Positions 1 to 7,568 of a stretch of 8,634 nucleotides of DNA are shown here, piece after piece; positions within the stretch are counted from its first letter, which is position 1, and each line of letters opens with the position of its first letter. Location: positions 1-8,634 of the forward strand of contig NZ_AKWY02000025.1 of the NCBI RefSeq assembly GCF_000306255.2, written 5' to 3'. Both the position numbers and the translations under genes were made by a program. Origin of the DNA: Leptospira noguchii serovar Panama str. CZ214 (lineage in GTDB: Bacteria; Spirochaetota; Leptospiria; Leptospirales; Leptospiraceae). The notes beneath the pieces were generated by a model. That model was not told where the DNA came from. It was given only the letters and a program-made list of their open reading frames with translations, and did not search any database.

Positions 1-133
1 ACTGGCCGATACCATTGAAATGGATATTTTCGACGTAGGACGCATGCTCTATGCAAAAAAATGGGAACTGGAAATCAGAATTCAATCCTCTTCTTTAGAA
101 GAATTTTTGGACTTAGCTACAGCTTGGAGCTGA
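1..133 (+). CDS. C-terminal end of a truncated upstream protein, probably phage tail/baseplate
   Basis: An open frame enters from the left edge (first full codon at base 2) and ends at the TGA at 131-133, giving 44 residues that end in DLATAWS. No start lies in the window, so this is a partial gene. The residues are mixed charged and hydrophobic, with no membrane segment or motif I recognise. It ends one base before the ATG of the next gene, which fits a packed phage operon. A structural tail or baseplate role is inferred only from the tail-fibre-like gene downstream. Confidence 0.6.
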   Translation, partial: LADTIEMDIFDVGRMLYAKKWELEIRIQSSSLEEFLDLATAWS

Positions 134-134
134 A

Positions 135-596
135 ATGTTTTCAGTTGCGTCTTGCGTGCGTTTTCGCAATTTAAAACGCGCGCGCAAACATGATTCCACG
201 AACGTAAATGTTCTGAACGACCTGGAAATTTTTCGGAACACGTTCGAACTTGAATTCAAAATCGGTAACGAAACGATCCATGAAGACGCGTTATCCACGC
301 TTATCGAACCTATGCCGATGATTTTCAAAACGACCGATCAGGGAACGGCAAACAACGTGATTCGTCCGGCGATTCAAGCGATTCCAAGAAAAGCAGAATC
401 GGTTTGGATGAAACGATCCGGCCAGCTTATTATCCCATTCGATCGTCCGATCCCCGTCAAAGACGAAGTTTTCAGTTTAGAACTCCGTCCGATGGAAAAC
501 GCGGGGAATCCGACCACGCTTATTGAGCCCTACAAGATTCAGTTTAGAATCGGAGCCGCTAACGACTTAGTAGGAAATAAGGTCGCTCGCGGGTAG
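135..596 (+). CDS. Hypothetical phage-associated protein, 153 aa
   Basis: The ATG at 135 is preceded by GGAG at 126-129 with good spacing, and the upstream gene stops one base before it, suggesting translational coupling. The product has a basic N-terminus (RFRNLKRARK, residues 9-18) followed by a mixed region with alternating hydrophobic residues and many prolines, consistent with a beta-rich structural protein. There is no signal peptide, membrane segment or catalytic motif. I do not recognise the family. Its position just upstream of the tail-fibre gene makes a virion or tail-tip component plausible, but this is inference from context. Confidence 0.75.
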   Translation: MFSVASCVRFRNLKRARKHDSTNVNVLNDLEIFRNTFELEFKIGNETIHEDALSTLIEPMPMIFKTTDQGTANNVIRPAIQAIPRKAESVWMKRSGQLIIPFDRPIPVKDEVFSLELRPMENAGNPTTLIEPYKIQFRIGAANDLVGNKVARG

Positions 597-622
597 TTCC
601 GTAACCGATTCAAAGGATTAAA

Positions 623-1012
623 ATGGAACGTAGAAGAGTAGCAGAACATATTTTGTCTGGTGAATGTGTCGCGATGGTTGACGGAGAGACAAAAAAAATC
701 TCTATCAAAAATCCGACCAGCTCCGTGGTAGAGTGTTGGGGAATGCGGGTTAAATTCAACCAGGCAAATTCAAGGTCTTTAGTAGAGATTAAACTCATCG
801 GGCAAAAAAGAGAAATTACGTACGGACCCTTGCAGCTTGGAATGATTGGTGACGCTCGGGATCTTGCGGACAACTCCGAAACAATTCCTGTAAATTACAA
901 GATTTTCGGGACAAACGAAATCGAAATTTCTCTCACTGCAAAAGGAGCAATTTCAGCCGGAGACGTTGCGTTTACGTTTTTTGCCGAAGGCTCAAGGGTA
1001 AATAATGCGTAA
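623..1012 (+). CDS. Hypothetical phage-associated protein, 129 aa
   Basis: The ATG at 623 follows an AAAGGA ribosome binding site at about 612-617, 26 bases after the previous stop. The product is soluble by inspection, with alternating polar and hydrophobic stretches typical of beta-sandwich structural proteins and a C-terminus ending AEGSRVNNA. No catalytic motif, signal peptide or membrane segment is visible. Its TAA (1010-1012) shares its last base with the ATG of the next gene, so the two are probably translationally coupled. The family is not recognised; a small tail-associated structural protein is the best contextual guess. Confidence 0.75.
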   Translation: MERRRVAEHILSGECVAMVDGETKKISIKNPTSSVVECWGMRVKFNQANSRSLVEIKLIGQKREITYGPLQLGMIGDARDLADNSETIPVNYKIFGTNEIEISLTAKGAISAGDVAFTFFAEGSRVNNA

Positions 1013-1701
1013 TGGACAGATTCGTTTCGAAAAAGTCCATATTCTCTGTTTCTAATATACTGAATCCTTCTACGGATGAGGTTCTTTTAGAAAAAGACGT
1101 TCAAAAATCTTCTAATAATTTGCCGGGAACGATGATGTTTTCGGCGATGTTTGTTAAACTAAAAACCGACAGACCTCAACATATTTCAAAAATCCAAGCA
1201 AGCCTTTCTCAAAATTATAGTTACGTTCGTAAGTCCTATCTTCCGATTCAATCGTTTAACTTTTTTGTCTCAAATGAAGAATCGATGATTGAAATTTTAA
1301 AACCGTTTTCGGATTCAGAACTTGCGAGTTCCAATTTGAAATTGAATGGTTCCTTGGTTCCTAGTTTGACTATAGCAAGAAATACTCTTTTTTCCACGGA
1401 ATTAGAGATTGATCAGACTCCTGAGAATATTATAGAATTCTCAAGTTATGCACCGGATTACAATTTTCTTTTTTCTCCTCGGTATAACAATACAAAGACG
1501 ATCTTTTCGAATCTCAAAAAAGTATTTCAGTGCAGTTTTACCGATCAAATTGAATCGTCTTTAGAGATTCCGATTCCAAAACAATACAAATATCTTTTGA
1601 TTTTGCCATACGCTTCGAGTCCTACGCCGGTTACGAAGTTTAGAGCTTCCTCTAAAATTTCCGTTTCCTCAATCCTTTCCATGACGATCCGGGAGGACTA
1701 A
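1012..1701 (+). CDS. Hypothetical phage-associated protein, 229 aa
   Basis: The ATG at 1012 overlaps the previous stop by one base. An AAGGG at 994-998 sits rather far upstream, so initiation probably depends on coupling. The protein is rich in Ser, Asn, Phe and Tyr, has few Gly and Cys, and shows no signal peptide, membrane segment or known motif. Composition and position between small structural-looking proteins and the tail fibre suggest a tail or fibre-attachment protein, but I do not recognise a family. The stop at 1699-1701 is one base before the GTG of the fibre gene. Confidence 0.75.
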   Translation: MDRFVSKKSIFSVSNILNPSTDEVLLEKDVQKSSNNLPGTMMFSAMFVKLKTDRPQHISKIQASLSQNYSYVRKSYLPIQSFNFFVSNEESMIEILKPFSDSELASSNLKLNGSLVPSLTIARNTLFSTELEIDQTPENIIEFSSYAPDYNFLFSPRYNNTKTIFSNLKKVFQCSFTDQIESSLEIPIPKQYKYLLILPYASSPTPVTKFRASSKISVSSILSMTIRED

Positions 1702-1702
1702 C

Positions 1703-2893
1703 GTGTCCTGGACTCAGATCGATGTAAACAAATTTGAAAGTTCATCTGGTTGGACTTTGGAACTGGACGGCGGTTATGGATGGATCATGTATCATGAAGA
1801 AATCGAAGACGAGCTTCCGGAAACATTTCTTGTTCTTGCGGATCTTTTTGGAAACCCGGGTCAAGCGGTTATTACTGTCGATCCGGCAACGGGAACGATT
1901 CCAACCCAATACATTCCCTCCCTTGCAATCAATGATATTTTCACAGTAAATAGTCAAATGGCTCAATTGGCGTTAATCGCACAACGTGGAGACATTGCAA
2001 TTCGTTCGGATCTTCCCGGTCCGGCTATGTTTATCTTAGCCGGGGACGATCCAGCGTATTTACAAAATTGGATTCCTGTTACAACGATATACCCCGATTG
2101 GAACAATATTCAAAACAAACCTTTGGCATTCCCTCCACAGAATCATAACCATGATGTTCGTTACTATACCAAATCCGAGACGGATTTAAGTTTATTAAAC
2201 AAACGGAATACAGGACCGATACCAGCAAACGAAGTTGTTGAGGATACGAATCACAGGTTTGTTTCGGATGCTGAAAAAAATCAATGGAACAATCCAGATC
2301 CTCCTAAGTGGCTTGCTATCCAAAATAAACCAGCAACGTTCCCGCCGGATTCCCACGATCATGACACCCGTTATTACACGAAAAATCAGACAGATACAAG
2401 TCTATCAAATAAACGTAATACAGGCGACATTCCGGCCATAGAGATCATAATAGACAGTAATCACCGTTTTGTCACCGATACACAAATAGCCGCGTGGAAT
2501 GCTGGTGGTGGCGGACTCACAAATCCACTCAATCAGGATATTAATTTTTCCACTGGTAGAATATTAAAGTTAAACAATATTCCTGTTGCGGGCTGGTTGG
2601 ATAACGGGACTCCGTTTTACAAAAAAAGAATTGTTTATCGTTTTAATAACGGGGTCAACTATGCGAATATTCCTCACAATGTTGCAAATGCCAGGACAAA
2701 TGTGCGCATCATTGGATTTAAGTATGTCGCTCAACAGGTTAGCTCACCTGGTGTTAATATTATGCTTATAGATAATTATACAGGTAGCAATACACAGATA
2801 GGATCAATTTCCTATGACGATACTAGTATGTATGTTGTCAGAGGAGCCACAACCGGCGCTTTTGATTTCATAATGCAGATCGAATACGTATAA
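1703..2893 (+). CDS. Phage tail-fibre/collar-like protein with tandem H-x-H repeats
   Basis: This 396-residue protein starts at a GTG (1703) with a strong GGGAGG at 1691-1696. Residues about 78-127 (AQRGDIAIRSDL, then FILAGDDPAYLQNW) match a module common in phage tail-fibre proteins. Two tandem copies of a 70-residue repeat follow (about 131-200 and 201-270). Each runs W..IQNKP, FPP, H-x-H-D, RYYTK, TD.SL, NKRNTG.IPA, NHRFV. The H-x-H pairs are H148/H150 and H218/H220; such motifs bind metal ions along the shaft in other fibres. A Gly-rich hinge (268-271) leads to a C-terminal domain of about 125 residues, probably the receptor-binding tip. The expected role is trimeric host recognition; the exact receptor cannot be read. 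The peptidase gene follows after 15 bases. Confidence 0.85.
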   Translation: MSWTQIDVNKFESSSGWTLELDGGYGWIMYHEEIEDELPETFLVLADLFGNPGQAVITVDPATGTIPTQYIPSLAINDIFTVNSQMAQLALIAQRGDIAIRSDLPGPAMFILAGDDPAYLQNWIPVTTIYPDWNNIQNKPLAFPPQNHNHDVRYYTKSETDLSLLNKRNTGPIPANEVVEDTNHRFVSDAEKNQWNNPDPPKWLAIQNKPATFPPDSHDHDTRYYTKNQTDTSLSNKRNTGDIPAIEIIIDSNHRFVTDTQIAAWNAGGGGLTNPLNQDINFSTGRILKLNNIPVAGWLDNGTPFYKKRIVYRFNNGVNYANIPHNVANARTNVRIIGFKYVAQQVSSPGVNIMLIDNYTGSNTQIGSISYDDTSMYVVRGATTGAFDFIMQIEYV

Positions 2894-2908
2894 AAGGATT
2901 ATAATATT

Positions 2909-3361
2909 ATGAATATATCAAAAAACTTTACATTGGACCAAATGACCGTGACTGAAACCGGTCTTGCAAATAAACCGGATGAACAAACGATCGAATCCTT
3001 GAAAAGATTGTGTGAAACGATCTTAGAGCCGCTTTTCGAATCGTTAAAACTTCCAATTTCTGTTTCTTCCGGCTATCGTTCGCCGGCGGTAAATCGAAAG
3101 ATCAAAGGCTCTCCGACCTCTCAACACATGAAAGGGGAGGCGGTGGATTTCGGAATTAAAGGGATGAACAAACAAGATATTTGTAAAAAAATCTTAGAAC
3201 TGGATTTACCGTTTCATCAGCTAATCAATGAGGGGACAATAAACGGCGCGACCTGGGTTCACGTTTCTATCGCTCCCAAAGGTGTTAAACCGAAAAAGGA
3301 ATTTCTAAACGCTTATGGGACTCAAGGAAAAATGAAATACCAAAGGGTAGAGGTAGCTTAA
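2909..3361 (+). CDS. M15A-type zinc peptidase, probable phage endolysin
   Basis: This 150-residue protein has the peptidase M15 family signatures. SSGYRSPAVNRKI spans 53-65, SQHMKGEAVD spans 71-80, and WVHVS spans 116-120, so the predicted zinc ligands are H73, D80 and H118. M15A members cleave D-Ala bonds or peptide crosslinks in peptidoglycan and often serve as phage endolysins. The ATG at 2909 has an AAAGGA about ten bases upstream. There is no signal peptide, so export would need a holin or another route. Length fits a stand-alone catalytic domain. Its place after the tail fibre and before several membrane proteins supports a lysis role; a virion-associated wall hydrolase is the alternative. 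Confidence 0.88.
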   Translation: MNISKNFTLDQMTVTETGLANKPDEQTIESLKRLCETILEPLFESLKLPISVSSGYRSPAVNRKIKGSPTSQHMKGEAVDFGIKGMNKQDICKKILELDLPFHQLINEGTINGATWVHVSIAPKGVKPKKEFLNAYGTQGKMKYQRVEVA

Positions 3362-3364
3362 TTC

Positions 3365-3964
3365 GTGGAAGTTGTATATTTAGAAATTATAAAATTCTTA
3401 AATGAAGGATCACTTTTTAGGGTCCTTCTTATTCTGTGTTTTCTTTTCTGCTTTCTCCTTTTTGCGGGTGTTGGCTTTCTTTGGTTCAAGAATCCTTCTT
3501 TGATCGAAGAAGCACTTCACACGCTGTCACTTAAAAAATCCCCGGAACAAGTCACGGAAGAGCCAAACCCTGCACCTCTGGTTTCTCCAAACTTTATCCG
3601 GGGTCTTTTTTCCAATTCACTCGACTTTTCTTTTGCAGAAAAAGGCGCAGCTTTACGTTTTCCTTCTTACATGCGGACTCGGGCAGAGGACGGGCTGAAA
3701 GAAATTTTGGAAAATATAGTTTCTTCGATCCGGGAAATCTCTACCGAAAATCGTTCTATAGAATTCGATTTTTCGAATACTCTCGTTTTAAATCAGTATT
3801 CGGCTAATTGTATTTTTGAGATTCTAAAGGACGTTCAAACCAACAACGGGGTTTATCTCGTTCTCTTGTTTCAAGGAAAACATCTAAAAGAATTTGAAAC
3901 TGATGTTCGTAAGTTTCTTTCCCACTCAGATTCTAAATCCGTCAACGTGAAGAGAAAAAAATGA
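3365..3964 (+). CDS. Membrane-anchored protein with N-terminal TM and possible STAS-like C-terminal domain
   Basis: The gene starts at a GTG (3365) three bases after the peptidase stop, with GAGG upstream. The 199-residue product has a strong hydrophobic segment at 18-41, then a Pro/Glu linker (58-75) and a soluble domain of about 110 residues. Within that domain IEFDFSNTLVLNQYS, ILKDVQ and GVYLVLLF (132-169) have a beta-helix-beta rhythm that loosely resembles a STAS domain; this is a weak impression, not a call. The C-terminus is basic (VNVKRKK). Location next to the endolysin makes a role in lysis or its control possible, but a single N-terminal segment plus a large soluble domain is not a classic holin. 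The stop overlaps the next ATG by four bases. Confidence 0.75.
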   Translation: MEVVYLEIIKFLNEGSLFRVLLILCFLFCFLLFAGVGFLWFKNPSLIEEALHTLSLKKSPEQVTEEPNPAPLVSPNFIRGLFSNSLDFSFAEKGAALRFPSYMRTRAEDGLKEILENIVSSIREISTENRSIEFDFSNTLVLNQYSANCIFEILKDVQTNNGVYLVLLFQGKHLKEFETDVRKFLSHSDSKSVNVKRKK

Positions 3965-4327
3965 AACGCTTCCTATCTGTATTTATCATTCTATCATTTA
4001 CGTTTTGTTCTTCGTATCAATCCAAAGTCGAGAAAAACAAAATCGATTTGGACCGGGTGGAACAAAACGTATTAGAATCAGACGATATTCCGAAAGAGGA
4101 TAAGGATTTTGTCAAAGAAACGTTGAAAGAAACGAAAGAACTTTTGGACAAAGGCGTCTCTGAGTCAGCCCTCGCGGACAAGTGGAGAGATTATCTTTTC
4201 GACAAATGGCTCTATATTTCTTTGTTTGTGCTGGGGGCTTTTACGTTACTTGTTCTTAAATTCAAATCATCCTCTCTAACTTCATTGATTCCGAATTTTT
4301 CATTTCGAAAAAATGGAGGTCCAGAAA

Positions 4328-4338
<11 letters not shown>
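3961..4338 (+). CDS. Small protein with N-terminal lipobox-like Cys and distal TM; candidate unimolecular spanin
   Basis: The ATG at 3961 overlaps the upstream stop by four bases. The 125-residue product begins MKRFLSVFIILSFTFC. This is a short basic plus hydrophobic signal ending at C16, like a lipoprotein signal, although Phe at -1 is atypical. Residues 21-75 are highly charged and probably helical. A second hydrophobic segment lies at 84-99, followed by a 26-residue tail. N-terminal lipidation plus a distal membrane segment joined by a periplasmic helical linker is the architecture of unimolecular spanins, which fuse inner and outer membranes in the last step of phage lysis. The neighbouring M15 peptidase supports this. 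If the Cys is not lipidated, it is simply a two-segment membrane protein. Confidence 0.72.
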
Positions 4339-4692
<354 letters not shown>

Positions 4693-4693
<1 letters not shown>

Positions 4694-5133
4694 TGGCCGC
4701 ACAACGTTACTACCTCTACTACAAACAAACTGGAACCGGAAAACTGGTTGTGGGCAAGCCAACCGGTTATACTCAATTTATGCACAATTCGGATGCCAAA
4801 CGGATGAGTTTTGTTTTACCGGAGAATCAAGGTAAAGCACAAGAAGCGATCGGGAAATTTGTCCAGGACTTTCAGCGTTTGAATACCGGTAAATTTTCGA
4901 TTTCAAATACCGCGATTCAAAATATATCGAATCCAACGCCACAGCCTGGACCAGCTCCAAAACCCAAACCTCCTGTCGGTGGAACAGACATTAAACCAAA
5001 TACAACCGTTGTAACAAATTCCGGCAAAACGGAGCCAGATAAAAAAGATGATAATTCGGTTATTATAATACTCGCAATTATAGCCGGTCTGATAGCACTT
5101 CCGAAAATTCTCAAAGGCAAAAAGCGAAGGTAA
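4693..5133 (+). CDS. Small tail-anchored membrane protein with Pro-rich linker, 146 aa
   Basis: The ATG at 4693 shares one base with the preceding TAA, so translation is probably coupled. The product has a soluble head (1-75) with AKRMSFVLPENQGKAQEAI at 35-53, and a Pro-rich stretch at 80-95 (PTPQPGPAPKPKPP). A polar linker and a hydrophobic segment at about 122-140 follow, and the chain ends in the basic tail KGKKRR. There is no signal peptide or catalytic motif. The Pro-rich linker suggests a spacer holding the head away from the membrane. Function is unknown. Domain order matches the genes on either side, suggesting diverged paralogues or parts of one membrane complex. Confidence 0.75.
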
Positions 5134-5139
5134 AATTTT

Positions 5140-5601
5140 GTGCCTAAATATTCAGACTATTTTGATTTTAAATACACGCCCAAGGGGATCGTATATCACG
5201 CGATTGATTATTCGGGTTATTCGGGTGATGTTAATATTCCCGATCAATTAAAATCATATAACAGTTTTTTTGAAGATTCGAAACGGCGTCGAATTGGTTT
5301 CGCGGTTCAGAATGGCTCGGTATATCGCGAAATAAATATCGCAAATATATATTCAGTCGATGCACAAATTCCAATTTTTAACAAAATATTTTCGCAAGCA
5401 AATACACATATACCAAACTTTAGTAATTCCATAAAAACTTATGAATTCGATTCCGGTGGAACTTCAATCCCAATTCCGACATCCGTAAAAGATGAGGCCG
5501 AAAAAGTATACAAGGAAATTAAGGAAATCTTAATTGTTGCCCTTGTTATATTTTTGCTTTGGGAAATTTTTGGGAAAGAAATGATGAAAAGAAAGAGGTA
5601 G
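5140..5601 (+). CDS. Small tail-anchored membrane protein, 153 aa
   Basis: It starts at a GTG (5140) after AAGG and a nine-base spacer, six bases past the previous stop. The head (1-105) is rich in Tyr, Ser, Asn and Ile, and contains RRRIGFAVQNG (49-59), which sits where the previous protein has RMSFVLPENQG, a weak hint of common ancestry. A short Pro/Ser linker and a charged helix (115-128) lead to a hydrophobic segment at 129-144 and the tail GKEMMKRKR. No signal peptide or known motif is present. Function is unknown; it is likely an inner-membrane protein with its basic tail on one side and its head on the other. Confidence 0.75.
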   Translation: MPKYSDYFDFKYTPKGIVYHAIDYSGYSGDVNIPDQLKSYNSFFEDSKRRRIGFAVQNGSVYREINIANIYSVDAQIPIFNKIFSQANTHIPNFSNSIKTYEFDSGGTSIPIPTSVKDEAEKVYKEIKEILIVALVIFLLWEIFGKEMMKRKR

Positions 5602-5605
5602 TATA

Positions 5606-6040
5606 ATGGCCGTTATATCCTCTCTTGAAAACGTTGATTCCCGGCTTGTGTCTTTTTACGAAGACCTTAAGCGGACTCTACCATCTGTCTACGTTTTCGA
5701 GTCTCGTCGCTCTGTCGCAAGGCAAGCAAAACTTTATGCGGCCTGTAAAGCAGGAACCGGTTCTTGTCCAGCGGCTCCGCCGGGATCTTCCGCGCATCAA
5801 TACGGAAAAGCTTTGGATATAAACGGTTTCAGTGCGTTAGAAAATCGTAAAATCATTGATTCCGTACTAGTACGACATCCTGATATTGAGTGGGGAATCG
5901 GCTGGAAACAAACCGATCCACCTCATTTCCAAATCCGAAATTGGAGTAAGGGGCTTTCGTTCGGTGATAAATTTTTTGACGGAGGGTTTTGGGCATGGGC
6001 TGTAATTGCAATAATTCTAATATACTTTCTAAACAGATAA
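5606..6040 (+). CDS. M15-type (VanY-like) peptidase with C-terminal membrane anchor
   Basis: This 144-residue protein begins at an ATG (5606) with AGAGG upstream, five bases after the previous stop. It carries the M15 signature SSAHQYGKALDI (61-72), giving zinc ligands H64 and D71, and DPPHFQI (104-110), giving H107. FESRRSVARQAKLY (31-44) fits the usual upstream R-S-x-x-R-Q region. It is therefore a second peptidoglycan peptidase, differing clearly from the one at 2909 (HFQI in place of HVS). Residues about 127-142 form a hydrophobic segment ending FLNR, so the enzyme is membrane-tethered at its C-terminus and lacks a signal peptide. Possible roles are endolysin, virion-associated hydrolase for DNA entry, or wall remodelling. 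Confidence 0.85.
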   Translation: MAVISSLENVDSRLVSFYEDLKRTLPSVYVFESRRSVARQAKLYAACKAGTGSCPAAPPGSSAHQYGKALDINGFSALENRKIIDSVLVRHPDIEWGIGWKQTDPPHFQIRNWSKGLSFGDKFFDGGFWAWAVIAIILIYFLNR

Positions 6041-6054
6041 ACGGTGAACTCGGA

Positions 6055-6195
6055 ATGTGGCCGTTCGATTGGTTGGAACGTAAGGCGACTGAATTTTGTT
6101 TGGAAAAAGCGTATGATCACATAACGCCAATTGTGGCGTTTATTATTTGTGTTGTTTTGATTTTGTTCTTAGGCGGGCGGATCAAGTGGGTTTGA
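6055..6195 (+). CDS. Small membrane peptide, 46 aa
   Basis: The ATG at 6055 has GGTGA at 6043-6047 and lies 14 bases after the preceding stop. A longer reading from a TTG at 5989 would overlap the peptidase by about 50 bases without a convincing ribosome site, so I prefer the short form. The product starts MWPFDWLERK, has an amphipathic N-terminal helix (residues 1-22), one membrane segment at about 24-40 and the short tail GGRIKWV. A holin-like or small regulatory membrane role is possible by size and position, but a single segment this short is not diagnostic. It is the last gene of the + strand run. Confidence 0.6.
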   Translation: MWPFDWLERKATEFCLEKAYDHITPIVAFIICVVLILFLGGRIKWV

Positions 6196-6552
<357 letters not shown>

Positions 6553-6564
6553 GCTTAACACAGC

Positions 6565-6645
6565 TTCCATAATACATATTTTTGTTCCGTGCAATGAGAC
6601 TTAATCTGTCTCATAGTTTTAAGGGACATAATATGTATTATGGGA
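6565..6645 (+). promoter_or_regulatory. 81-nt nested hairpin covering an SD and start codon (left copy)
   Basis: Three stems stack concentrically. The outer stem pairs 6565-6580 with 6630-6645 (16 bp, one G-U). The middle stem pairs 6583-6588 (TGTTCC) with 6623-6628 (GGGACA; 6 bp, one G-U). The inner stem pairs 6594-6600 (ATGAGAC) with 6608-6614 (GTCTCAT), leaving a 7-base loop. The descending side contains AAGGGA (6621-6626) and an ATG (6633-6635), so both would be masked in the folded RNA. This suggests a translational switch or thermometer-like leader. Alternatives are an attenuator (the inner stem is followed by TTTT) or a DNA recombination site. Confidence 0.6.
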
Positions 6646-6668
6646 ATTTAATGTTACTTAATGATTAG
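6633..6668 (+). CDS. Possible 11-codon ORF behind the left hairpin
   Basis: The ATG inside the hairpin has AAGGGA six bases upstream and reads MYYGNLMLLND before TAG. The same ATG in the right copy opens into the FkbM methyltransferase (MYYGKLESIK...), so this is probably a beheaded start whose former downstream gene has been lost or replaced, not a functional peptide gene. Confidence 0.3.
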   Translation: MYYGNLMLLND

Positions 6669-6682
6669 TCGTCCCTGAAAAA
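6664..6682 (+). repeat. 19-bp direct repeat, left copy
   Basis: ATTAGTCGTCCCTGAAAAA occurs here and, in the same orientation, at 7439-7457, bracketing the eroded transposase-like tract. It begins 18 bases after the hairpin ends. It may be a remnant of element ends or a recombination scar; it is too long for a normal target-site duplication. Confidence 0.85.
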
Positions 6683-6697
6683 AAGTCAGAATGGCGA

Positions 6698-6937
<240 letters not shown>

Positions 6938-7077
6938 ATGTTTTGGTCTTGCTCTAAAATGCCGTAAATCGCGAATTTGCAGCATTTTTTAAGTACTGCT
7001 ATTTTTTTGCAAATTCGGTCGTTAATAACTTGGTACTATCTTCATACGTCCGAGTAGTAAGACAAAGTTATAAGAAC

Positions 7078-7116
7078 CTGCCCACCAGTTTCTTCGGTAA
7101 GAAAACTAGGGGGCAG
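7078..7116 (+). other. Strong hairpin with CGGT loop in non-coding tract
   Basis: CTGCCC (7078-7083) pairs with GGGCAG (7111-7116), and AGTTTCTT pairs with AAGAAAACT around a CGGT loop with one bulged A. No U-run follows, so it is not an obvious intrinsic terminator. It lies in the unassigned stretch between the two transposase-like remnants. The role is unknown. Confidence 0.5.
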
Positions 7117-7131
7117 AACCTTGCAGCTTAA

Positions 7132-7398
7132 TCTTTTTGTAAAGTAAGATTAAGTTTTGAGATACGCTGTAAACGAAAAGGTAAATTAGCATTCATTAAA
7201 CAAGGACGTTATTTTCATGCGAAACAAAGTAAACGGGCGAATAAAGAAACAAAACGCCTAAAAACATATTTGGGCTGTGTAAAACGGGAAATATGGTTCG
7301 AAATTTTCTCAAAGGTAAAGAAGGGGATCGTATCAATGCAATCTTATCCGCTGCTGGGTTTAATTTCTCTAAGCTATGAATTACTTTCGAACACATGA
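7132..7398 (+). pseudogene. IS5-type transposase remnant, internally deleted and frameshifted
   Basis: An open frame without a start codon (7132-7398) contains KGKLAFIKQGRYFHAKQSKR and then ANKETKRLKTYLGCVKREI. This closely matches the mid-part of IS5-superfamily transposases, which typically have a RY.HAKQ.KRA...LKT.LGR..RDI pattern. At about 7290-7300 homology switches to another frame, 7299-7379, reading RNFLKGKEGDRINAILSAAG then FNFSKL and a TGA; this is the typical C-terminal end of the same family. The roughly 190 residues that should lie between, including much of the catalytic core, are absent. The gene is therefore dead: no start, an internal deletion and a frameshift. The family is from recall; the exact insertion sequence is not identified. 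Confidence 0.7.
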
Positions 7399-7438
7399 AA
7401 ATAATTAGTATCAAAATCTAAACAAGTCTATAAATATA

Positions 7439-7457
7439 ATTAGTCGTCCCTGAAAAA
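7439..7457 (+). repeat. 19-bp direct repeat, right copy
   Basis: This is an exact second copy of 6664-6682, lying 40 bases after the end of the dead transposase frame. The pair defines a unit of about 775 bases. The following 80 bases up to the terminator at 7537 show no gene. Confidence 0.85.
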
Positions 7458-7536
7458 TTGAGATTTTGAGGAAAAGAAAGGAACAAGACTCAAATTGAAA
7501 ATAAAAACGATGAAGAGATAAGATTTTCGAAATAAC

Positions 7537-7560
7537 AAAAAAAAGCTCGAATGAGCCTTT
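7537..7560 (-). terminator. Rho-independent terminator of the methyltransferase gene
   Basis: Read on the - strand, AAAGGCTC-ATTC-GAGCTTTT forms an 8-bp stem with one G-U pair, followed by a run of T. It begins nine bases after the stop codon of the methyltransferase. The + strand reading also has flanking A/T runs, so it may work in both directions. Confidence 0.75.
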
Positions 7561-7568
7561 AAAAAATA

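Noticed and set aside
5989..6054. TTG start adding 22 residues to the 46-aa membrane peptide
   Set aside because: It would overlap the peptidase gene by about 50 bases and lacks a convincing ribosome site; the ATG at 6055 has GGTGA at good spacing.
6122..6139. AACGCCA/TGGCGTT hairpin followed by T-rich sequence, terminator-like
   Set aside because: It lies inside the coding frame of the small membrane peptide and is followed by only short T runs; probably coincidental.
7127..7158. CTTAATCTT/AAGATTAAG stem followed by TTTT, terminator-like
   Set aside because: The stem is almost entirely A-T, the T run is short, and it overlaps sequence that reads as transposase remnant.
7196..7414. 72-codon ORF on the - strand
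   Set aside because: It is antisense to the clear transposase remnant and has no ribosome site or recognisable motif.
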